Source: Planoprotostelium fungivorum (taxonomy: Eukaryota > Evosea > Variosea > Cavosteliida > Cavosteliaceae). Taken from it: 25,049 nt of DNA. The translations under genes and the position numbers were made by a program. The DNA lies in assembly GCA_003024175.1 (NCBI GenBank), contig MDYQ01000277.1, forward strand, positions 1 through 25,049, read 5' to 3'. Shown here one piece after another: positions 18,924-25,049 of this stretch. Under the pieces are notes generated by a model that worked only from the letters and a program-made list of their open reading frames with translations, made no database searches and was not told the DNA's origin. Each line of letters starts with the position of its first letter. Position 1 is the first letter of the stretch.

Positions 18924-19831
18924 TCATGTGAGCGTCTGGTCGTTTGTTCCACTGCTTTCTTTGGCTCTCCTTTCGGCGATGTCGTTCTTGTGATTGACTG
19001 AGATTCGATTAGAAGATCATGTGTCTGGATTCGAATCAAACTCACAGGGATGGTGATGGTGAAGGCGACGGATTCACCATCTCGATCTGAGCGAATAGTC
19101 CCTTTGATCGTAACACCTGCACCCTTCGTTATGAAGACATCGTCTCTCATCACTCACCTCTGTGTTGGCTCCAGCGATCGCCTCTTCTAAATGTTCTTGT
19201 GCCGAATATACGGCGAGTTCTTTCACCTGCACATTCTATCACAATGATGCAAACAAAACGGTGTCCACCTTTCCACCGATAGGCGATACAGCCTGCCCAA
19301 AGATGGGGATCATCTGTAAGATGCCAACAGTGCCGATGGCCGCATCTTTTCCTGCGCTCTTCTTCACAGAATGATTGATCCCCTTCATCAATGCAACCCA
19401 TTCATCTTCTTCAAGTCGAAACGGTTGCAATTGGGCTCTGGGGTACAACTGAAGGACGTGTCACTTGATGAGATTCGAAGATCAATCACCGTGTTGAAAC
19501 CCTTGTGAATGTCTCCTGATTTCTTCTGCTGTAGAGACAGGAGAGGTTGAGAGGATATATATTCCCTGGTGTCCTCTGGCAGGCGATCATCGGGAAGATT
19601 ACTGAGGGAGGCAGGTGCGCTGTCGTTGATGGATGGATTTTCTGGTGGGTACAATTCATCATACGTGGGAGGAGCTTCTGTCGATGCGACATCATGCACC
19701 TCTATGTCCGTCGTCTTCAGATCAGACTCATCCAATGAGGGAGCCGAAGGTTTCGGAACGATGTACGGCGTCTCGATCACAGTCATGCGTGCTGTCGTTG
19801 CGATCCCGCGTAACACGGGCGGCTTTTTCAA
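18924..19831 (-). CDS. PPxY-motif protein of unknown function
   Basis: Minus-strand exons 19831-19490, 19448-19269, 19235-19158, 19123-19046 and 18986-18924 encode 246 residues; Met at 19786 is an alternative start. The N-terminal third is acidic and disordered-looking and holds a PPTY motif inside APPTYDELYPPENPS, the classical ligand of WW domains of NEDD4/Rsp5 ubiquitin ligases. A more ordered region follows (LEEDEWVALMKGINHSVKK, then ILQMIPIFGQAVSPIGGK, a short hydrophobic patch) and a beta-like part (GVTIKGTIRSDRDGESVAFT). No family is recognised with confidence; an adaptor or membrane-associated protein is possible. Two introns are only 33 and 34 nt. The gene is convergent with the kinase. 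Confidence 0.75.
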
Positions 19832-20297
19832 AGAAGTGAAGGTGGAATTGCTCTCGGTCTTTTGACGAGCGAGACTCTCGGTATCGATCTTTCTCGTGGT
19901 GGTGAGAACCCGATGCCACGTGTCTCACGACAAATCCTCTTCGCGTGTGTCTGACCGCGACTCACGACAACAGGAACGCACGGCGCGACTACTTCACCTT
20001 GCCTTCGATGTCAAACTCATCATCTCAAACGCACACGTTCCAGATCGCACATCACTTTTATCACACGATGGGCCTTCCGCCCATGCTGATGAAAGACCGA
20101 AACAACTCCCCCAGACTAGACCACCCTCTCTCTCCTCCCCTCATCGGTTGCTGTCCTCTGACGAGCGTCTGTCTCGTCTGCCCTCCCATCTGTTGCTGTC
20201 GACTCGTCTGTGTGATCCTCTTTCCTCCTCTTATCGGTTGTTTCTTGTCCTTCTCCGCGCTGGCCGTCACAGCCTGTTAAAATCCATTTAAACGATT
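19832..20297. other. Intergenic gap, no supported gene
   Basis: This 466-nt gap separates the PEX26-like stop from the start of the PPxY gene, both on the minus strand. It is pyrimidine-rich on the plus strand, which keeps several frames open by composition. No splice-supported or conserved coding sequence is seen. Confidence 0.5.
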
Positions 20298-21830
20298 TTA
20301 ATCTCTCATTTTGGGACTCACGCTCTTGCTTCTCAACCACACGAAGAGGGAGAGGACAGAGAAGCCGGCCACGATCGCTGCGTACAGTACGCTTCTGTTC
20401 TGTGAACATAGCCTCCGAATTGTAGTGAGCCAGTCGAGTGGCTGTCTCCTCATCTTCCCCTGTGACTCAATTTCTCTGCTCGACTCTGAAGCTGTGGTGG
20501 TTGTGTCTACGATGGCTTCTGTCTTGGCAGGTTCTTCTTCTGTCTCTGGTGTCTTCACTTCTGGTTTCTCCACCTTCTGTGATTCATAATTTTCCATCAG
20601 TCGATCTCTCAACATCTGAACGTCGCGATCAGCTCGAGATGATCGCGATGATCGAGATGGCGATGATCGAGATGGAGATGATCGCGCGGACGATCGCGCG
20701 ATGATTAGGTGTCGATGCGATACCGATGATGTACTGACGATGATGACGTTCACGATGGTGACGACATTCAAGATGATGAGATGATCACCTGTCTCTTCTC
20801 TTTCGGTATGAGTCCGAGTGGATTGTGATGCTGTGATTCCGTCTCGTACTCCACATCGATCGGCGTCTCCAAATACGCCAGACCTTCAGTCACCAGCCCC
20901 ATCTTTGGTAAAACGTGAAAGAGATACACTTGAACCAATTTCTCGGCCTCTTCTGGCGACAGATTCCTCTTTGTCTTTCTCATCGTCGGGTGTTGGGGTG
21001 TCAGCGATGGACTGTCGATCTGATGTGATGAGATGGTGATGGTGGGGAGTCGTTCACCTCTAACGAGTAGTGCAACATGCTTCTGGCCTCTTTGTGATGA
21101 TGGCCGATGATCAAGAGGTTGATGCTGTGATGATGTCACAATGGTGATGATGAATGGAGACGCACGTTAAGAATAAGATCTTGTAAGGCACATCGTAGAT
21201 GCTTCCGTAGAAATTCCACAAGAATTCGAGAATCTGTTGGTGATACCTGCGTCGATCAGATTGTGTATCGTGGAGGATGGAATCACTTGACATCGTCTTC
21301 ACTGAAGACGCTCTTCTTTTGAGATTGGAATTCCAATTCGAAGAGACTCTGTACGATGACGACCATGTATGGTGTGGCATCAATCTGATCTTCCTTTCAG
21401 AACGATGGATTTCACGCTTCGATCACCTCTTTTCGGTTCCCGGTGGTGGTTAGACTGGCTAGCCTCTGCAAACACAAGTCTAGTGAGAGGCCGGGTGAGT
21501 CTACATTTCCCCCATCTACGTCTGTCGATGATGATGGTATTCGTGAATCTTGCAATGATTGTTCTAAAGAAGATTGAATGAGCGAACTCCTCGCAGTGGC
21601 TGTCAATCGATTTAGAATAAATCATCATCGTTGCAGAATGTAATACCTGGTGAGAATATCTGTTGAGAAGAAGTCACAGACAGTCCATCAGCAGCGGTCA
21701 AGATGGCATCTTCGAATTGTCTGAGCAACAGATGATTGTTCGCCGCCTTCAGAGGGTTCTTAGCCTTCCTGCGCTTCGTCTCATTCTCTCGGCTCCGTGA
21801 AGGTAGAGGTCCGCTGCTGTATGCGTACAT
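20298..21830 (-). CDS. PEX26-like tail-anchored peroxisomal protein
   Basis: Minus-strand exons 21830-21647, 21563-21427, 21348-21287, 21246-21166, 21124-21058, 21019-20789 and 20615-20298 encode 359 residues. The helical body has TPR-like pairs in the order known from PEX26: NHLLLRQFEDAILTAADGL, LDLCLQRLASLTTTG, QQILEFLWNFYGSIYDVPYK, INLLIIGHHHKEARSMLHYS and LSPEEAEKLVQVYLFHVLPK. A Glu/Thr-rich linker leads to one C-terminal hydrophobic helix (VLYAAIVAGFSVLSLFVWL) and a short basic tail, the layout of a tail-anchored protein. PEX26 (Pex15 in yeast) anchors the PEX1-PEX6 AAA complex that recycles the import receptor PEX5. The assignment rests on helix order, length and tail anchor, not on a strong motif. 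Another tail-anchored TPR protein is possible. Confidence 0.6.
20628..20706. repeat. GATC/CGATCG-rich degenerate repeat in an intron
   Basis: Within the 173-nt sixth intron of the PEX26-like gene, GATGATCGAGATGG and GATCGCG units recur about every 12-18 bases and produce many GATC palindromes. The intron is far longer than its 38-83-nt neighbours. Confidence 0.8.
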
Positions 21831-22157
21831 CGTGTTGACTTGGGTTTGGGAATTCGAGTTTCTCGGCTCGTTGTTTGTAATTGCATCTCGACATCACCAC
21901 GCCGTGATCGATGATGTGCAGCAGCGCGGTGCATCATATGTTTCTGAAGAGATGATTTGTCAGTTCATTGCACATTTGATGACCATCCATGGACGTTGAC
22001 GTGTTCGTACGAACATGAACGTCATCATCATCCAAAGAAGACAACTCATCCTCTTCTGAAATTCACGACAAATCCACAACATCGATTTTTATTCCTTCAT
22101 CTCATCGAACGTCTCACTGCGCCTCCATTGACATCACATCCCCTCACCCTCTTTGCA
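21831..22157. other. Intergenic gap of 327 nt
   Basis: This lies between the stop of the phosphatase-like gene and the start of the PEX26-like gene, both on the minus strand. Nothing recognisable is present; it must contain the terminator of one gene and the promoter of the other. Confidence 0.5.
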
Positions 22158-23129
22158 TCACACAGAAGTGGTGAAGTTGCTGTTCGTTGGTGTGTCCAAA
22201 GCGAGAGCGGCAAAATTTCTCTTGTTGTCATCTGGTCGCAATCAGATTGGACGATGCATGCTATGCATGATGTTGGCGGGTGCTCACCTTTTGATTCTTT
22301 CCAGTGAGCGTGGACGGTTCTCTTCGTTCCTTCCTTCTTTGTAAAGTCGCTTTCCTGCAGTAGCTTGATGTTCATCGTCATGTGCTGCCAAGGGTCACAT
22401 CATGTGGCTCATCATCGAGTGGACCACTCACGTTTGTAACTCTCTGTCCCTGCCACAGCCACAGAGGTATACTCATGGGTATGATGACTTCTTTCTTGAA
22501 CGACTCGACATAGTTTGACTCTTCTGAACCGATGTGTGCGTCTCTCGTGTATCTGTTCGAAATGAGAAGGTTTATGAGATGGATGGTTTGCGATCAGTGC
22601 AGAGGAAGAGAAGGAAATAGAGAGACCACCTCGTGAACTCTGAAAAGATGACGGAGAGGTTCCAATTTTGTATCCGTCTTAGACACATGATGACCACTCC
22701 GGTTGTGTGGGCTCCATCTAAACAATGGATGAACAATGGAAGGTTGTCTGTGTCTATCATGAGCTGAGAAGGTCAGATCACGGGGATTGTGAGATCCTGC
22801 TGGATGAGTGGATCTAAACTTACAGTTAAAATCTGTGACATGACAGTGGGAGACGCGGTGACCTTTCCATCTTCTTCTTTAAACTTTGGACAAGAGAAAT
22901 GGATGTTGTTGATCTGTTGTTCCCTACAAAACTGAGCGAGCTCGGCTGTGGGAGAAGTTGGAACGAGTGATACGATGGTCTTCAATTTCAGTCTAGATGA
23001 AATTGAGAGGCGGTTTTTTGTGGTGATATGATATCACCTCTTCAAGAACTTGAAGTTTTTCGGGTTGGGATAGCTGCCTCGGTACAATTGATCCTCTACG
23101 ATGGAGAATCGCAGCGGCGTGATGATCAT
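22158..23129 (-). CDS. OCA/Siw14-type phosphatase, degenerate P-loop
   Basis: Minus-strand exons 23129-23038, 22992-22824, 22763-22630, 22552-22432, 22363-22288 and 22231-22158 encode 221 residues. The fold family is the atypical dual-specificity phosphatases related to yeast Siw14 and Oca1-Oca6; Siw14 hydrolyses inositol pyrophosphates. Signatures are PLRFSIVEDQLYRGSYPNPK, FKFLKRLKLKTIVSLVPTSP, FCREQQINNIHFSCPKFKE, the signature loop FIHCLDGAHTTGVV, LRRIQNWNLSVIFSEFTR and ESNYVESFKKE. The signature loop should read Cys, five residues, Arg (HCxxGxHRTG); here the Arg is Thr (HCLDGAHTTG), so normal catalysis is unlikely while the Cys remains. The last two exons are less certain: reading through the fourth donor would end the protein at 22378. 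Inference: a pseudophosphatase or regulatory subunit. Confidence 0.85.
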
Positions 23130-23323
23130 TCTTCCTCCCTTGTGATGTCCTGCCGGTTCATCTCCATCCCTTCTACAACCCAACATTGCAAATCCATCCT
23201 CTTAAAATTCACAAAGCGAGAGGAGAGATGGGTACAGTTCTGTTATCCACAACATTTTCGGAGAGCGCCAAGGTGAGCGATGATTACGCAGATCTTCTAT
23301 GTCGTGCTGAACGAGGCAGGAGG

Positions 23324-23515
23324 TCACGTGACTTCTTGTCCTTCGTCTGGGGGTGTCTTCTGTCGCTCAAGCTTCTCTCTGAGGGTGTCGTTGTCCTTCT
23401 GGAGGGTGGTGTCTCTCTGCCTGAGAGTCTGTATGGAGTGGTTCACATACCTACAAGCCCACCTCATCTCACCCACACGTGGATCTACGGTATTGATTAA
23501 TAAAGGTTCTTCCAT
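23324..23515 (-). CDS. Small leucine-zipper-like ORF
   Basis: This 63-residue frame starts MEEPLLINTVDPRVGEM. It contains a heptad stretch with Val-Leu-Leu-Leu at 7-residue spacing (within YVNHSIQTLRQRDTTLQKDN and DTLREKLERQK), a convincing short coiled coil. Immediately upstream, in the same frame and separated only by a TAA, lies another open frame (23725-23522, starting MSILMPKLRPSVE). Either the two are one gene with an undetected intron, or the upstream part is a leader. No family is recognised; length and coiled coil fit a small adaptor subunit. Confidence 0.42.
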   Translation of the reverse strand: MEEPLLINTVDPRVGEMRWACRYVNHSIQTLRQRDTTLQKDNDTLREKLERQKTPPDEGQEVT

Positions 23516-23564
23516 CTTTGATTACTTCTTCTGCGTGAGGGTGTTCGTCGAGACGGGGCTTGCG

Positions 23565-23723
23565 CGAATTTTGGCACCAAAATTGACTAAATGCCAATCC
23601 TTCTGGCCTTCGTGGGTTGGTATAATCCGGGTCAGTTCTCTTGGGGTGATAACGGTTCTCTTGTCTGTGAGTTCCTGCTTACCGCTCTCGACAGAGGGAC
23701 GAAGTTTTGGCATTAAAATTGAC
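23565..23723. repeat. Direct repeat pair around TTTTGGCA
   Basis: CGAATTTTGGCACCAAAATT at 23565 (23 nt in all) recurs at 23700-23723 with a few changes and one insertion. The first copy is itself a near-palindrome, TTTTGG-CA-CCAAAA. The repeats flank the upstream minus-strand ORF described with the leucine-zipper entry. Confidence 0.6.
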
Positions 23724-23778
23724 ATGGAAATAATTTATTTTTGAGTCCACCTGCGAGTTCTGCGAGTACATATCGGGC

Positions 23779-23871
23779 GCTCCAATGGCAGAGTGGTAAA
23801 GCCCAGCCTCTTGTTTGAGTGTCTGGCCTTTGCGCTCTCGGTTCGAGTCCGGCGGAAAACCCACCTTTTTT
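23779..23871 (+). ncRNA. tRNA-like Pol III element, possibly SINE or pseudo-tRNA
   Basis: A perfect A box (TGGCAGAGTGG, 23786-23796) and a perfect B box (GGTTCGAGTCC, 23840-23850) are 54 nt apart, the spacing of tRNAs with a long variable arm (Leu/Ser type). A run of six T (about 23866-23871) provides a Pol III terminator. The D-arm stem GGC/GCC can form. However, the would-be acceptor strands (7 nt before the A box, 7 nt after the T-arm) do not pair, the T-stem has a mismatch, and no five-base-pair anticodon stem is visible. It is therefore not an intact tRNA gene. A degenerate tRNA, a tRNA-derived SINE head or another Pol III RNA are the alternatives. Confidence 0.5.
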
Positions 23872-24059
23872 GCTCTCGAGAAGAAAATTAGGAGAACAAA
23901 GAGAGGAGAAACACGGCACACACACGCCAAGAGAGAGCGACCGATTGGCCAGTTCAGACCTGCGAGGATGGATTGCCTCCTATCTGAACACGCTGAGGTA
24001 AGATTGGATCATATCACAAGTATCATATGGCGGATGCATCGAAACACATCTAGAAATAA

Positions 24060-24920
24060 TTAAGAATATGACGTTATATGTATTGACGGTGAGAGCGATT
24101 CTAAAAGAGGTGGAATGATTTGTAATATCATTCTTGATTTCAATCTGTGGACAAAGTTTGGAAGGTGCAGCACAGAGTTCGTCACAAACAAACGATCCAA
24201 CGAATCTGCAGCTGATGTTGAAGTCCGAGTAGTTTGAGATAACATCTCATTTCCATCTCACGTCAATCAATGATAAGCCAATTAGACTTCAACTCTTCAT
24301 TGCTGAGACAAAGGGAAGAGGTGAGTCTGGCATAGATGATGGTGTCCATGATTATGAGATGGAAACCTAAACACCAAAATCACCTCTGATCTCAAGGCAG
24401 ATTGATGATGGTCAGTCAACAAGATCTGAATATTACATCACTGGATTGAGAAAAGGGGAAAGATGTATCTGATAGTGACAATGTCCAAATAGGGTTGGTC
24501 ATAACCTCTGATCTCAATCAATACACATTTGTATGGAATGGCACCTTAATGTGTAATAAATAGTAGTGGTCACTGGTCATTATCTAGAGTGGCCATTCCA
24601 GGCAAAGAATTGAAGTCTCCTAGAGAGACAAAGGTAGATAGTGTATGCTGGATGAGAATGTGGGGCTAGGCCTGAGGGTTAATTATACTGACAGAGTGAT
24701 AAATGATATTTCTGATGTAAGGCAATGAAATGGATGTTCATTGCTAGAAGGAGATGACATAATTCAACTCCTGATGCAATTGCTTCCAATGAAACAATGA
24801 AAACACAGTATGCAGTTGATGCAGCAAGCCATCAGAATATTAATTGGAATCAGCGCATCTTGGAGAGTCAGAAACAGGTCAGAAAATAAGTGGTCATGCG
24901 GCGTGCATTATCTTCAGATA
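24060..24920. other. Subtelomeric non-coding region
   Basis: About 860 nt, clearly AT-richer than the gene-bearing part, with frequent stops in all frames and no splice-linked exons. Short imperfect repeats are seen, for example ACCTCTGATCTCAA at about 24382 and again at about 24505. No telomere-associated gene family, long satellite or transposon end is recognised. Confidence 0.7.
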
Positions 24921-25049
24921 TAGGGTTTAGGGTTTAGGGTTTAGGGTTTAGGGTTTAGGGTTTAGGGTTTAGGGTTTTAGGGTTTAGTTTAGGGTTTAGG
25001 GTTTAGGGTTTAGGGTTTAGGGTTTAGGGTTTAGGGTTTAGGGTTTAGG
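24921..25049 (+). repeat. Telomere, (TTTAGGG)n
   Basis: About 18 units of TTTAGGG run to the last base of the window, G-rich strand towards the end, as expected of a right-hand chromosome end. The array starts abruptly after TCTTCAGATA. Two adjacent irregular units interrupt it: TTTTAGGG at 24975-24982 and a truncated TTTAG at 24983-24987. Confidence 0.97.

Noticed and set aside
19896-20291. 131-aa plus-strand ORF in an intergenic gap
   Set aside because: It is kept open by pyrimidine-rich composition (CTC, TCC, CGT repeats), with overlapping open frames on both strands and no recognisable domain.
20628-20706. CRISPR-like array of GATC units
   Set aside because: The units are short, degenerate and without unique spacers, lie in a eukaryotic intron, and form a simple-sequence repeat.
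23779-23861. Intact tRNA gene
   Set aside because: Promoter boxes are perfect but the acceptor strands do not pair and no anticodon stem forms, so it is reported only as a tRNA-like element.
23815-24063. 82-aa plus-strand ORF overlapping the Pol III element
   Set aside because: It starts inside the tRNA-like element, is low in complexity and has no homology signal; a GTAAG after 23996 is not enough to support an exon.

Overview
This is the right-hand end of a eukaryotic chromosome. The last ~129 bases are a (TTTAGGG)n array running off the window with the G-rich strand 3'-outward. The genes are intron-rich, with many introns of 33-100 nt, mostly GTGAG..AG. They encode eukaryotic proteins: a cytosolic IleRS, an NDUFAF6-type complex I assembly factor, a LIM protein, a PEX26-like peroxin and an OCA/Siw14-type phosphatase. 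I infer a free-living protist; an amoebozoan is plausible but not provable from sequence alone. The TTTAGGG repeat is best known from plants but also occurs in several protist lineages. All gene models were spliced by eye; reading-frame continuity across every junction was checked.

Layout. 1-1579: no confident gene, only a Cys-rich minus-strand ORF. 1580-6105 (+): isoleucyl-tRNA synthetase, 16 exons. 6490-8534 (+): polytopic membrane protein with seven predicted N-terminal helices fused to a DUF4395 domain. 8953-9345 (+): uncertain ORF behind a TATA box. 9365-10588 (+): acidic-to-basic coiled-coil protein of unknown function. 11271-11572 (+): possible small basic protein. 11862-13136 (-): NDUFAF6 homologue, head to head (87 bp) with 13224-13941 (+), a single-LIM-domain protein. 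14123-15904 (+): type I mucin-like glycoprotein, convergent with 15967-17048 (-), an SDR of the HSD17B11/RDH10 type. 17611-18808 (+): CAMK-like Ser/Thr kinase, convergent with 18924-19831 (-), a PPxY-containing protein. 20298-21830 (-): PEX26-like tail-anchored protein. 22158-23129 (-): OCA/Siw14-like phosphatase lacking the catalytic Arg. 23324-23515 (-): small leucine-zipper ORF. ~23779-23871: tRNA-like Pol III element. 24060-24920: AT-richer, apparently non-coding subtelomere. 24921-25049: telomere.

The genes are housekeeping or single-copy-looking and do not form an operon or obvious pathway. Lipid, redox and organelle themes recur (complex I assembly, SDR, peroxin, inositol-phosphate-type phosphatase fold), but I infer no functional cluster. 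The most unusual items are the 7TM-DUF4395 fusion, the Arg-less phosphatase, a telomere-repeat-bearing 40-nt intron in the IleRS gene, an IleRS intron that looks like duplicated exon sequence, and the Pol III element next to the subtelomere.
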